Source: Sporosarcina ureae (GTDB lineage: Bacteria > Bacillota > Bacilli > Bacillales_A > Planococcaceae). Taken from it: a stretch of DNA of 64,000 bases. The position numbers and the translations under genes are program-made. Each line of letters opens with the position of its first letter. The stretch's first letter is position 1. The notes under the pieces are model-generated. The model was given only the letters and a program-made list of their open reading frames with translations. It made no database searches and was not told the origin of the DNA. Below are positions 47,993 through 57,344 of this stretch, piece after piece. The DNA is taken from the NCBI RefSeq assembly GCF_002082015.1, contig NZ_CP015109.1, positions 1,557,501 to 1,621,500 of the forward strand, in the 5' to 3' direction.

Positions 47993-48703
47993 TTAGATAT
48001 CACAAGCCCCATCGTCACACTGCCCACCATCATGTGTGCCAAGCACTCGCAACTTAGGCTTTGGCATTCCCTCTTCTTCAGCAATCTTTTCAAGTGCTTC
48101 AACAAACGCTTCCGTAGGCTGCGCTCCACTTATAGCATATTTGCGATTAATTACGAAGAATGGTACACCTTGAACACCAATCTCTTGCGCTTCTTCTATA
48201 TCATTTTTTACTTCATCATCAAAATCATTACTATGAAGCATCTCTTTAGTTTTCTTTGCATCTAATCCAACTTCCGTTGCGATCGCTACGAGTACTTCCT
48301 CCGTATCGATACGCTCTCCCTCTACGAAGTAGCCATGCAGGAGACGCTCTGTTACTTCCTTCTCTACACCATGCTTCTCTGCTAATTTCGCTAGACGATG
48401 TGCATCAAGCGTATTAGACGTTTTCATTTTATCCACTTGATAGTGGAGACCAACAGTTTTTGCTTGCTCTCCTATATTATTCAACATATTTTTTGCTTCT
48501 TGTTTGCTGACATTATACTTTCCGGCTAACCCTTCCATTACTGATTGGTCTGAAGCTACTGGGGTATTCGGATCTAGCTGATACGCTTTGAATATAACCT
48601 CCGATTTCTCTTCAAGCCCTACTTGTTTCAAGGCATGCTCCAAACGTCTTTTTCCAATATAGCAAAACGGACAAACATAATCTGACCATACTTCAATTTT
48701 CAT
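47993..48703 (-). CDS. DsbA/FrnE-family oxidoreductase
   Basis: About 236 residues with a thioredoxin fold and active site SDYVCPFCYIG (CPFC near residue 11), a helical insertion, and the cis-Pro loop IGVQGVPFFVINRKYAISG. FrnE-like proteins are cytosolic disulfide oxidoreductases; no signal peptide is seen. The C-terminal GGQCDDGACDI contains two more cysteines that could be redox-active. ATG 48703 is used, behind GGTGGGG. Confidence 0.9.
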   Translation of the reverse strand: MKIEVWSDYVCPFCYIGKRRLEHALKQVGLEEKSEVIFKAYQLDPNTPVASDQSVMEGLAGKYNVSKQEAKNMLNNIGEQAKTVGLHYQVDKMKTSNTLDAHRLAKLAEKHGVEKEVTERLLHGYFVEGERIDTEEVLVAIATEVGLDAKKTKEMLHSNDFDDEVKNDIEEAQEIGVQGVPFFVINRKYAISGAQPTEAFVEALEKIAEEEGMPKPKLRVLGTHDGGQCDDGACDI

Positions 48704-48801
48704 TTTTTGCCCCACCTTTCTATTCTCTATTTTAGATTCAAGGAAAGTTGGCAACAATGTTAATGCTTGGATTATATAATTTTACAGAATGAGGTGTTGG
48801 A

Positions 48802-50181
48802 ATGAATGAATCTTTATGGCTTGCCACCGCTTATCCGAAGTCTACTTATCCAACAGTAGATGACGATGTAACTTGCGATGTGTTAATCATCGGAGGAGGG
48901 CTGAGCGGCATAGCAAATGCTTACTTTTTGTCTAAACAAGGAAAGGACGTTGTGTTGCTAGAGAAAAATAGTTTATTGCATGGAGCAACGGGAAATTCTA
49001 CAGGTAAATTAACTGCCCAACATGACTTGGTATATGCGGACATGCTTGAACAATTTGGTGTGGAGAGCGCAAAACAATATTTCAATGTAAATGAACAAGC
49101 TGTTGACTTCGCGCGATCTATCGCTGAAGCGGATCAGCTGCAAACTGCACACTCCGCGCTATATTCTCAAACAGCCGAAGGTACAGAACGATTACTGGCG
49201 GAGAAAAAGGCATATGAATCAATCGGCATTCCATTTACTCTTGCAGGAAACGCATCCTACCTACCTTTTGAAACGGACCATACTTTACTAATTGAAGACG
49301 AAGCACAAATTCACCCAGTGCGTTTTGGACAACAATTAGCACAGCTTGCTGTGAAACAAGGTGCGCGTATTTTTGAACATGCACAAGTAGCCGCTCTAGA
49401 TACCGATCGTCATTTTATTAAACTCTCTTCATCTAAGGTAGTCAATTATCGACAACTTATTATTTGCTCACATTACCCGATCGAAGCTTTAGTTGGCATG
49501 CAAATTCTTAAGCTGGACGTCGGACGCTCGTACATTGCTGCAGCAAAAACGGAGACTACTTTTGACCATCAGTATATTTCAGTGGATGAGCCCAAACGCT
49601 CGATACGGACAGCGACAATCGATGACCAGTCTTACTTGTTGCTATGCGCTCAATCTCACCCTGCCGGTTCAGAAAAAGAAACACAACTACATTACGACAG
49701 CTTAACAGAGGATATGAAGACAACATTGGGGCATCCTGATGTGATATACAAATGGTCGGCGCAGGATCCGTCAACACCTGACTTAGTACCTTATGCAGGA
49801 GCTATCTCAAACTCTATGCCCGATGTCTACATTAGTACAGGCTATCGAAAATGGGGGCTATCTAATTCCTTAGCTTGTGCAGAAATCATTTCGGATGCGA
49901 TTGTGGGGCGATCAAATGCTGCAAGCGAATTATTTTCTCCTAGCAGAACAGATTTCGGCTCTTTGTCTAGCCGCGCTTTATTATTGGCGGGCCGTACCGT
50001 CAAGGAGTTTGCTGGTGGACATATCGCTCGGACTGATTCCCCGATCTGCACTCATATGGGTTGCCGTACACGTTGGAATAAAGGAGATCAAACATGGGAC
50101 TGTCCATGTCACGGGTCACGTTTTCGTGCGGACGGAACCGTGTTAGAAGGTCCAGCCACACAGCCACTTGATTTAGGTTAA
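48802..50181 (+). CDS. FAD-dependent oxidoreductase with C-terminal Rieske domain (YhfW type)
   Basis: A 459-residue fusion. The N-terminal DAO-type FAD fold begins CDVLIIGGGLSGIANAYFLSKQGKDVVLLEK, with FAD contacts in GATGNSTGKLTAQHD. The C-terminus (about 390-459) is a Rieske [2Fe-2S] domain with CTHMGC and CPCHGSRF. Resembles B. subtilis YhfW. Such proteins probably oxidise a small amine or similar substrate and pass electrons through the Rieske centre; substrate and partner are unknown. Confidence 0.9.
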   Translation: MNESLWLATAYPKSTYPTVDDDVTCDVLIIGGGLSGIANAYFLSKQGKDVVLLEKNSLLHGATGNSTGKLTAQHDLVYADMLEQFGVESAKQYFNVNEQAVDFARSIAEADQLQTAHSALYSQTAEGTERLLAEKKAYESIGIPFTLAGNASYLPFETDHTLLIEDEAQIHPVRFGQQLAQLAVKQGARIFEHAQVAALDTDRHFIKLSSSKVVNYRQLIICSHYPIEALVGMQILKLDVGRSYIAAAKTETTFDHQYISVDEPKRSIRTATIDDQSYLLLCAQSHPAGSEKETQLHYDSLTEDMKTTLGHPDVIYKWSAQDPSTPDLVPYAGAISNSMPDVYISTGYRKWGLSNSLACAEIISDAIVGRSNAASELFSPSRTDFGSLSSRALLLAGRTVKEFAGGHIARTDSPICTHMGCRTRWNKGDQTWDCPCHGSRFRADGTVLEGPATQPLDLG

Positions 50182-50224
50182 AAAAACTGTCATAGAATAT
50201 CGGGCTACCGATTCCATGACAGTC
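50180..50224 (-). terminator. Terminator of ppaC
   Basis: ACTGTCATGGAAT...ATTCTATGACAGT imperfect hairpin followed by seven T on the minus strand, near the convergent YhfW-like stop. Confidence 0.88.
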
Positions 50225-50230
50225 TGGTGA

Positions 50231-51157
50231 TTATGAAAGTGCTTCAGTCAATACAGGCACAATTTGCTTCTTACGCGAAACGATACCTTTTAACAATGCC
50301 GCATTATTAGTGAACGCTACATTAAATGCAGATCCTGCACGTTCAGCTTCTTTTCCTAATGCAATGATGACGGAATCGCTATTGATGATATCCGTTACAA
50401 CGAATAGGAATAAGTCTAGCTCTTTTTGCTTGATTACTTCATTTAATTCCGCTTCCAGTTCATCTTGTCGACCAAGAATATCTTGTAAGTCTACTGCATT
50501 GACTTGTGCAATTTCCATTTTCACATCGCCGAAAATAAATTCTTTCGAATCCAGATTAGCTAAATCCTTTACAGGTACCGAACTTAAGTCTGCTCCAGCT
50601 TTCAACATGTTCAAACCGTAGACAGCAGCATCGACTTCTGCAATTGCAGCTAGCTCTTCAGCTGCTGCCTGGTCTTGATCTGTAAACGTTGGCGATTTGA
50701 ATAATAATGAATCCGATACGATTGCAGATAGCATTAAACCTGCAATGTTCTTTGGAATTTCAACGCCATGCTCCTTGAATAATTTGTTCAAAATCGTTGC
50801 CGTACATCCAACTGGCTCCGCACGGTAATACAATGGATCGTTTGTTTGGAAGTTCGCGATACGGTGGTGATCAATCACTTCCAACACTTGTACATCCTCC
50901 AAGTCATCTACACTTTGTTGTCTCTCATTATGATCGACTAGGATGACTTGAGATGTTTCAGGTGCTGCTTTTTCAATGAAGCGTGGTGCTTCAAAACCGA
51001 AAGTTTCTAGCGCATATGCTGTTTCTTTTGTAATATTCCCTAGACGAACAGCTTCTGCGTCCATTCCGATTTGTTGCTTAAGATAAGCATACGTAATTGC
51101 AGATGCGATGGAATCTGTATCTGGGTTTTTATGCCCGATGACTAACACTTTTGACAT
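50231..51157 (-). CDS. ppaC: Manganese-dependent inorganic pyrophosphatase
   Basis: A 308-residue DHH-superfamily family-II pyrophosphatase. Metal-binding motifs are [20 protein letters not shown] and VIDHHRI, and the C-terminal DHHA2 domain ends with [10 protein letters not shown]. It hydrolyses cytoplasmic PPi and so drives biosynthesis. Strong GGAGG site; terminator behind. The 53-bp gap to nsrR upstream could allow cotranscription. Confidence 0.96.
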   Translation of the reverse strand: MSKVLVIGHKNPDTDSIASAITYAYLKQQIGMDAEAVRLGNITKETAYALETFGFEAPRFIEKAAPETSQVILVDHNERQQSVDDLEDVQVLEVIDHHRIANFQTNDPLYYRAEPVGCTATILNKLFKEHGVEIPKNIAGLMLSAIVSDSLLFKSPTFTDQDQAAAEELAAIAEVDAAVYGLNMLKAGADLSSVPVKDLANLDSKEFIFGDVKMEIAQVNAVDLQDILGRQDELEAELNEVIKQKELDLFLFVVTDIINSDSVIIALGKEAERAGSAFNVAFTNNAALLKGIVSRKKQIVPVLTEALS

Positions 51158-51210
51158 GATTTAATTCCTCCTATTTCACTATGTTTACTAACTATATTCT
51201 ACCACACTAT

Positions 51211-51657
51211 TCAGGATTGACTAGTGGGAAATAGTAAAGACTGTATTTCTTCCTTATTGTGAAGAAAATCTGCAATCGTGTAACGGTCTAATACAGCGAA
51301 GTAAGCTTGAAGTGCTTCGTATAATACCCCTCTTAGCCGGCAGGCTTGAGACAACACGCACATATTTTTGCTTGGATCAAAACATTCGACTAGATGGAAA
51401 TCGTCTTCTGTTTTTCGAACTAGTTCGCCTACATTAATGCTATTTGGATCTACACTGAGACGGATTCCGCCACCACGACCGCGAGTGGTTTCGATCAATT
51501 CCAGTTTTCCTAACTCATGGACTATTTTGGTGAGGTGATTTTTTGAAATTTGATAAGCATCCGAAATTTCTTGAACAGTGGACAGTTCATCCGATTGCTT
51601 GGAAGCTAAAAAAATCAGAACACGCAGCGAATAATCTGTATACATCGTTAAACGCAT
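51211..51657 (-). CDS. nsrR: Nitric-oxide-sensing Rrf2-type repressor NsrR
   Basis: A 148-residue Rrf2-family winged helix. The [Fe-S]-ligand cysteines are spaced as in B. subtilis NsrR, C-x7-C-x5-C (ECFDPSKNMCVLSQACRLRG). The recognition helix is in QISKNHLTKIVHELGKLELIETTRG. NO destroys the cluster and relieves repression. It is divergent from hmp, its classical target, across a 214-bp spacer full of palindromes. Confidence 0.93.
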   Translation of the reverse strand: MRLTMYTDYSLRVLIFLASKQSDELSTVQEISDAYQISKNHLTKIVHELGKLELIETTRGRGGGIRLSVDPNSINVGELVRKTEDDFHLVECFDPSKNMCVLSQACRLRGVLYEALQAYFAVLDRYTIADFLHNKEEIQSLLFPTSQS

Positions 51658-51684
51658 AATATCACCACTTTCTACTCTTACTTC

Positions 51685-51707
51685 ATTATAGCATTTTCAA
51701 TTGAAAA
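51685..51707. promoter_or_regulatory. nsrR extended -10 and adjacent palindrome
   Basis: On the minus strand TGC-TATAAT forms an extended -10, about 27 bp ahead of the nsrR start. Just upstream is the perfect palindrome TTTTCAATTGAAAA (51694-51707), well placed for autorepression. The identity of its ligand protein is unknown. Confidence 0.55.
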
Positions 51708-51716
51708 ATCATTCAT

Positions 51717-51731
51717 TGACACTGAGTGTCA
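51717..51731. promoter_or_regulatory. Palindrome in the nsrR-hmp spacer
   Basis: TGACACTGAGTGTCA, two 7-base arms around one base. It lies between the nsrR promoter and the hmp control region. No matching family is assigned. Confidence 0.45.
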
Positions 51732-51763
51732 CGTGTAAAAGCCTGGCTACTTTTTGAATAGAA

Positions 51764-51804
51764 TGTGACAACATTCACATTTTATTTTTAAACATGTATA
51801 TAAT
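51764..51804 (+). promoter_or_regulatory. hmp promoter with Fnr/Rex-like box
   Basis: TGTGA-N6-TCACA (51764-51779) overlaps the -35 TTCACA at 51774-51779; a TATATA/TATAAT -10 follows at 51797-51804. The box equals the Fnr core consensus and also contains the Rex half-sites. Overlap with -35 suggests repression, but which regulator binds is not decided by the sequence. Confidence 0.65.
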
Positions 51805-51871
51805 ATATAGCTTTTAAATTTCAAATGATTTATGATAGAGATATCAAATACGGAGAGGTTGTGCATGATCC

Positions 51872-53059
51872 ATGTTAGATCAAAAAACTATTGACGTTAT
51901 CAAATCCACAGTACCAGTATTAGAGGAACACGGAACAGCTATTACTACAGTATTTTACAAAAATATGTTTGTAGCTCATCCCGAACTACTAGATATATTC
52001 AACCACGTTAATCAATCTCAAGGACGTCAGCAGACAGCTCTTGCAAACACAGTATACGCAGCAGCGCAACATATTGATAACCTAGAAGCCATTCTACCGG
52101 TTGTTGTACAAATCGCACACAAACACGTGTCTCTCGGAATCTTGCCGGAACATTATCCAATTGTCGGAGAGTATCTGTTAAAAGCTATTAAAGAAGTACT
52201 TGGCGATGCAGCGACTCCTGAGATTATGGATGCATGGGAAGCAGCTTACGGTGTGATTGCTGGCGCGTTCATTGGCGTAGAAAAAGATATGTATGAGAAT
52301 ACAGAACAAGCCGACGGCGGCTGGCGCTTATTCAAAGACTTCGAAATCGTTGACAAAGTAGATGAAAGTGATGTTATTACTTCATTTTACTTAAAACCAG
52401 TTGACGGAAAAAAATTACCATACTACTTGCCAGGACAATACATTACAATTCGCTTGGAAATCCCAGGCGCGAAAAACATTGTCAACCGTCAGTACAGCTT
52501 GTCTCAAAAGTCAAACGACGAGACTTTCCGTATCTCGGTTAAACGCGAAGATACATTATCACCAAACGGCGTAGTTTCTTGCTATTTACACGAAAGTGCA
52601 AGTGTTGGCGACATTATAGAAGTTAGTGCACCAGCAGGTGACTTCTACTTAGATCCTACTGGCACAACACCTGTTACATTAATCAGTGGTGGAGTTGGTA
52701 TTACACCAATGAAAGCTATGTATTCAACCATTGCAGACTTGTCTCCAGAACGCGAAGTCGCATTCTTGCACTCTGCACGTACACGTAATCAGCAAGCATT
52801 TGCGAGTAAACTAGAGCAAATAAATGCAAAACTTCCAAACTCTACGTATAAAGCCCTTTATTCAGAAGAGGGAGACGGAATTATCACACGTGAGTTCCTA
52901 GAAAAACACGTGATTGCAGGCAGTGATGTCTATGTATGTGGACCAACTGGTTTCATGGAGTTCGTACTTCAACAACTTACTGCTATGGGCGTACCTGAAG
53001 ATAAACTCCACTTCGAGTTCTTCGGCCCTGCTGTGGCACTTCAATTACAATCTGTTTAA
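51872..53059 (+). CDS. hmp: Flavohaemoglobin, nitric oxide dioxygenase
   Basis: A 395-residue flavohaemoglobin: globin domain about 1-138 (proximal-histidine stretch [11 protein letters not shown]), FAD-binding domain with NRQYSLS, and NAD-binding domain ([23 protein letters not shown]). It converts NO to nitrate using O2 and NAD(P)H. Start ATG 51872, behind GGAGAGG. Divergent from nsrR, and followed by a terminator. Confidence 0.96.
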   Translation: MLDQKTIDVIKSTVPVLEEHGTAITTVFYKNMFVAHPELLDIFNHVNQSQGRQQTALANTVYAAAQHIDNLEAILPVVVQIAHKHVSLGILPEHYPIVGEYLLKAIKEVLGDAATPEIMDAWEAAYGVIAGAFIGVEKDMYENTEQADGGWRLFKDFEIVDKVDESDVITSFYLKPVDGKKLPYYLPGQYITIRLEIPGAKNIVNRQYSLSQKSNDETFRISVKREDTLSPNGVVSCYLHESASVGDIIEVSAPAGDFYLDPTGTTPVTLISGGVGITPMKAMYSTIADLSPEREVAFLHSARTRNQQAFASKLEQINAKLPNSTYKALYSEEGDGIITREFLEKHVIAGSDVYVCGPTGFMEFVLQQLTAMGVPEDKLHFEFFGPAVALQLQSV

Positions 53060-53067
53060 GCATAAAC

Positions 53068-53099
53068 AACCCCGCGAAATCATTCGCGGGGGTATTTTT
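53068..53099 (+). terminator. Terminator of hmp
   Basis: CCCCGCGAA-ATCA-TTCGCGGGG hairpin followed by a TATTTTTAT tail. It may also serve the convergent ykvI-like gene, whose stop lies at its right edge. Confidence 0.88.
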
Positions 53100-54147
53100 A
53101 TATTCTCTTTGGCATACGAATCGATGCCATAATGAGTGCAGCTACTAAAAACAGACCTAAATAACCGACAACTGGATATAGTGTATTGACCAATTTCGTG
53201 AATCCAAAAAAACTTAAAGCATAGCCCACGACTAGTGAAAATGCTACGAATAACTTAAACTTCATTGTTCCACCTGGAATGAATCGAGCACCAAACGCAT
53301 AGAACATACTGACTGCTGTATTGAAGATCATACCGTATAAAATAACCGCCATGAAAATTGCAAAGATCGGTGAAATATTATTGATAATCGCAAGCATCGG
53401 CAGATCTGATCCTGCAACGTTTTCCACCTGTGAAAAAATCGCCAAGTGACTTAACAGTATTAAAATACCTAACATAAGGCCACCTACGAATCCACCTCGT
53501 GCTGCAATCTTTTCATCTTTTTCTGCACCGCCCATAACAATTGCCATCGAAGCACCTACCGCAATATTAAATGACACATAGTTAATAGCAGATATGAACC
53601 AATTCGGCAATGTCGTAGGCAATGCTTGTGCAACTGGATCAAGAATCGCGAATGTTGTATCCATCGTGACGATACTGTAAACGGATACGGCAACTATTGT
53701 AATAATTAAAAACGGTGTTACACTTCCGATTACAGCCACCACTTTATCTACGTTTAATAATATCGTCAAGAACACCAAAACTATCATAAGCAAACTGCCT
53801 ACAAATGTCGGTAAGCCAAATTGCTGATGTAGGTTGGCACCGGCACCCGCCAGCATTACTACACCCACGCCAAATAGTGTAAAGATAATAATGCCATCTA
53901 CTATTACACCTAAATAGCGCCCACTGATTTTGTAAATCACGTCTTTGTGTGAAGGTGTTCGCATTCGACTTCCTAGACGTGTTAATGTCATTCCCAAGTA
54001 AGCGAACAGTGCTGTACAAATCACTGCGCCAATCATACCTAAATAACCGAAACTCGTAAAATACGTCATGATTTCATTACCGGAAGCAAATCCTGCTCCT
54101 ACGATAATTCCAATAAACGCACTGCCCATTTTCAATATTCTTTTCAT
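53098..54147 (-). CDS. YkvI-family membrane protein
   Basis: A 349-residue protein with about ten membrane segments, beginning FIGIIVGAGFASGNEIMTYFTSFG, the unwound-helix signature of amino-acid-transporter-like (LeuT/APC-fold) proteins. The family (YkvI in B. subtilis) has no firmly known substrate. It stands alone between hmp and the glycosylase gene. Confidence 0.82.
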   Translation of the reverse strand: MKRILKMGSAFIGIIVGAGFASGNEIMTYFTSFGYLGMIGAVICTALFAYLGMTLTRLGSRMRTPSHKDVIYKISGRYLGVIVDGIIIFTLFGVGVVMLAGAGANLHQQFGLPTFVGSLLMIVLVFLTILLNVDKVVAVIGSVTPFLIITIVAVSVYSIVTMDTTFAILDPVAQALPTTLPNWFISAINYVSFNIAVGASMAIVMGGAEKDEKIAARGGFVGGLMLGILILLSHLAIFSQVENVAGSDLPMLAIINNISPIFAIFMAVILYGMIFNTAVSMFYAFGARFIPGGTMKFKLFVAFSLVVGYALSFFGFTKLVNTLYPVVGYLGLFLVAALIMASIRMPKRI

Positions 54148-54198
54148 AATTTCCCCTATTCTTCTCTGTAACCAAACAAATTTGAGATGTTCGTTCGT

Positions 54199-54795
54199 CT
54201 ATTTTCTATATTTTGAGACGAACGGGTTGTCTTTTTCATAAAAACGCCAAGGATAATACACGGCTTCACCCGTGTTTCCAATCCCTACTCGCGGACCAGC
54301 CTCTATTTCAGCCTGAGGTAAGCCTTCTGCTATAAAGAGAGGCCTTTGAGTCCAATGGTGGCCGTAGTATGACATCGTCACACCAAGAGCTTTGGAAAGC
54401 TTTCCGGGACCATTTGTAAGATCGGTCTCTTTTTTAATGTGTATGCCACGACGTTGTTGCATATGATTTATTCCTTCTATTGGTTCACCTGCCCGCAGTA
54501 ATACAGCGTGCGGTGTTCCCTCTTGTGCACAGACAACATTCATCAGTGTGTGCGTGTGCATTTGATATGTATAGACGGAACCCGGTTCACCGAACATAAT
54601 TTCAGTACGCTTTGTTCTGCGATTACCATAACTATGCGCAGCACGGTCTTCTGCTCCATGATACGCTTCGGTTTCCACAATTCTGACCACCGATAGACCT
54701 TCGGGTTGTTCATGGACAATATATTGACCGACCAAATTACGGGCAAGCTCTAGTACAGGTACATTGAAGAAAGACGAATCAATCGGTTCATACAT
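54199..54795 (-). CDS. 3-methyladenine DNA glycosylase (AAG/MPG family)
   Basis: A 198-residue AAG-type DNA glycosylase: RIVETEAYHGAEDRAAHSYGNRRTKRTEIMF carries the catalytic Glu and the damage-flipping Tyr, followed by GSVYTYQMHT and NGPGKLSKALG. It excises alkylated or deaminated purines from DNA. B. subtilis YxlJ is a homologue. It is 21 bp downstream of the ABC exporter gene and may share its transcript. Confidence 0.94.
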   Translation of the reverse strand: MYEPIDSSFFNVPVLELARNLVGQYIVHEQPEGLSVVRIVETEAYHGAEDRAAHSYGNRRTKRTEIMFGEPGSVYTYQMHTHTLMNVVCAQEGTPHAVLLRAGEPIEGINHMQQRRGIHIKKETDLTNGPGKLSKALGVTMSYYGHHWTQRPLFIAEGLPQAEIEAGPRVGIGNTGEAVYYPWRFYEKDNPFVSKYRK

Positions 54796-54816
54796 ACAAT
54801 CTTCTCCTTTCAGTTC

Positions 54817-56553
54817 TCATGCCAATCCTTGACCTTCTGCAAACTCGCGATAGAGATTATGTGATTTCAATAGTTCGGTGTGACTTCCTCTACCGGTAAT
54901 TTGACCATTTTCTAAAAATAGTAATTGATCTGCATGCAGTACAGTTGCCAATCGGTGTGCAATAATAAGCGTAGTTCTACCTTGCATCAAATGGCGTAAC
55001 GCTTCTTGGACATGCGTTTCCGAACCGCTATCTAAATTCGACGTCGCTTCATCCAACAATAAAATTTCAGGGTTATGCAATAATGCACGTGCGATGGCAA
55101 TACGTTGGCGCTGGCCACCTGACAACTTCATACCACGCTCCCCTACCATCGTATCAAATTGATCCGGCATATCTTTGATGAAAGTATACGCATTGGCGGC
55201 TTTCGCAGCTTCTATTACTTGTTCAAGAGGTGGTCTCTTTTCAAGACCGTACGCAATGTTATCTAAGATGGTTCCACTCAATAACGGGCTTTCCTGCGAT
55301 ACGTAGCCTATACGCCTGCGCCATTCCGATAACGGAATCATTTGAATTGGATCTGCCCCAAGCCATATTTCACCAGAAGTCGGTTGATAAAATCTCTCCA
55401 TCAATGAAAAGATCGTCGTCTTTCCTCCACCGCTTGGTCCAACGAATGCCGTTACAGTTCCTCGCTCCGCAGTGAACGATATTCCATTCACTACATCTTT
55501 TCCCTCTTCATATGAAAAGTGAACAGTTGAAAATGCAATGGCGCCTTCCGTTTTCGGCATACGTTCACCGTCTGCTGGCTCTGAGTTCATTCGCAGAATC
55601 CCTTGAATTCTCTCTGTCGCTCCTACTGCTTTTTGGAATGAAGTGAAAAATTGAGCCATCTGCGCAAATGGTACGATGATCTGAAATAGCAAGAAAATAA
55701 TTGCAACTAGTGTTCCTGCTGACAACGCGCCTTTTGCAACTTGCGCTCCTCCATAACCAAGAATTACTACTAGGATACCCATCATCGTCAACATCATGAT
55801 AGGTGAAATAACAGCCTGTATTTTTGCTTCTTTTAGTCCATATCGAAATAGAGATTGAATAGCGATTTTGCCTTTTTCACCTTCTGCAGATTCTGCGCGA
55901 TATGCTTTCACTAATCGGATATCTCCAAGTACTCGGCCGAGATGTCCTGAAAATTTCGCCATTTCGGCCTGTGTCGCTTTCGCTACTTTGTGCATTAAAC
56001 GTCCAAGCGGATACAAGATCGCCATGCTAACAGGTACACTGATCAACATGATAATCGTCATTTTCCAATCAAGCACTAATAAAATAATAATTGCTCCAAT
56101 AATTGAGATCATGCCTGAGATGAACGATACTAAATGCTCTGAAACAAGTGATTTTAATACAGTCGTGTCTTGTGTAATCCGACTCATCGTTTCACCCGTT
56201 TCATTTCGATCAAAATACGGTACAGGTAAACGCAATACCTTTTGCCATAATTGATTGCGTAGATCCGCCACTACCGTCTCGCCAATATAGGCCAGCATAT
56301 AGTAGGAAAAACCGCCAGCAATTGCTTGTACTACGAATAAAACGAGCAGAAAAACACCCGTTTTCCAGTTCAATAATTCACTCGTGAACGAGTCTACTAA
56401 ATCTTTGGTGATTAGTGGCACAGCTAGTCCCGCAGCGGTTTCAACGAGAGATAGTACTAGTGCAAAGATTGTCACGGCAACTGGCCAATGCAATGTCTTG
56501 ACCAGACTCATAAAATTTTTTACAGATCCTTTAGATTTTACTTGATCATTCAT
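54817..56553 (-). CDS. ABC multidrug exporter (BmrA/LmrA type)
   Basis: A 578-residue half-transporter: six membrane helices in residues about 20-310, then an ATPase with Walker A GPSGGGKTT, Q-loop YVSQESPLLSG, signature LSGGQRQR and Walker B ILLLDEATSNLDS. Closest in appearance to BmrA (YvcC) of B. subtilis. It presumably works as a homodimer exporting drugs or lipids. No linked regulator. Confidence 0.9.
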   Translation of the reverse strand: MNDQVKSKGSVKNFMSLVKTLHWPVAVTIFALVLSLVETAAGLAVPLITKDLVDSFTSELLNWKTGVFLLVLFVVQAIAGGFSYYMLAYIGETVVADLRNQLWQKVLRLPVPYFDRNETGETMSRITQDTTVLKSLVSEHLVSFISGMISIIGAIIILLVLDWKMTIIMLISVPVSMAILYPLGRLMHKVAKATQAEMAKFSGHLGRVLGDIRLVKAYRAESAEGEKGKIAIQSLFRYGLKEAKIQAVISPIMMLTMMGILVVILGYGGAQVAKGALSAGTLVAIIFLLFQIIVPFAQMAQFFTSFQKAVGATERIQGILRMNSEPADGERMPKTEGAIAFSTVHFSYEEGKDVVNGISFTAERGTVTAFVGPSGGGKTTIFSLMERFYQPTSGEIWLGADPIQMIPLSEWRRRIGYVSQESPLLSGTILDNIAYGLEKRPPLEQVIEAAKAANAYTFIKDMPDQFDTMVGERGMKLSGGQRQRIAIARALLHNPEILLLDEATSNLDSGSETHVQEALRHLMQGRTTLIIAHRLATVLHADQLLFLENGQITGRGSHTELLKSHNLYREFAEGQGLA

Positions 56554-56573
56554 GGTGTTTCCTCTTTTCTATC

Positions 56574-57236
56574 TCATTCAAACGGGTGTTGCATTTGCCG
56601 TTGAAGATATTCACCAATGCGTTGCCAATCGGCTTCCAAATCGGGCCTTAGAGAAGGTCGATAAAACACGGACGCTGGATGGAATGTCGGAATTATAGTG
56701 TACGATTCATCCGTTAAACTATATTGTTTATCTTCTAATGTCGCTAAATATTGCACAGGTTGCGTCAGTATTTGCCCATGAAGCGCCGTGACTTTCGCAT
56801 GTTTGCCTAGCAATCGCTGCAATCCGATATTGCCTAGTGTGACGATGAGCTTCGGTTGAAGATTGGCTACTTCAAAATCGAGAACGAGCGCATGAGCCAA
56901 TTGTTCTTTTTGTGTGGGTGGACGATTATACTTACGCTCCGTCAAACTACCATCCCGTTCTTTCTTTGTCCCCCATTTATACGGTCTACTGCGGAACGAA
57001 CTCGTCATATAGACATCTTCACGTGTTAACCCGATCGATGCAAGGGATTTCATTAATTCGTCACCTGCACGGCCAATGAACGGAATACCATGTATCGCTT
57101 CATGTTCTCCTGGCGCTTCTCCAACCAGTAAGAGTGTCGGTGATTTCGGACCTTCTCCGTGAACAAAGCCTTCTACTGGAAATCCTTCGCTACGTTCTAA
57201 AGCAACACGTGCAATTTCATCTGGTACACGAAACAT
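56574..57236 (-). CDS. Uracil-DNA glycosylase superfamily protein without Fe-S cysteines
   Basis: About 220 residues. The GEAPGEHEAIHGIPFIGRAGDELMKSL motif and the C-terminal TFHPASVFYRPSLR motif define the family 4-like uracil-DNA glycosylase fold. However, the protein contains no cysteine, so it cannot carry the usual [4Fe-4S] cluster. ATG 57236 is used, behind AAAGGAG. It may share a transcript with the downstream exporter (20-bp gap). Confidence 0.85.
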   Translation of the reverse strand: MFRVPDEIARVALERSEGFPVEGFVHGEGPKSPTLLLVGEAPGEHEAIHGIPFIGRAGDELMKSLASIGLTREDVYMTSSFRSRPYKWGTKKERDGSLTERKYNRPPTQKEQLAHALVLDFEVANLQPKLIVTLGNIGLQRLLGKHAKVTALHGQILTQPVQYLATLEDKQYSLTDESYTIIPTFHPASVFYRPSLRPDLEADWQRIGEYLQRQMQHPFE

Positions 57237-57296
57237 TGTATTCACTCCTTTCTGCAATTATAAAGGTTTCGCTGTTGAATAAAAAATATTTACCAT

Positions 57297-57333
57297 CAAA
57301 AAAGCCGCTTCCATTTATGTAAAATGGAAACGA
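57297..57333 (-). terminator. Terminator of the MFS gene
   Basis: Hairpin with arms TCGTTTCCATTTT and AAATGGAAGCGG around a short loop, followed by seven T on the minus strand, just behind the 57345 stop. Confidence 0.85.
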
Positions 57334-57344
57334 CTTACATTATA

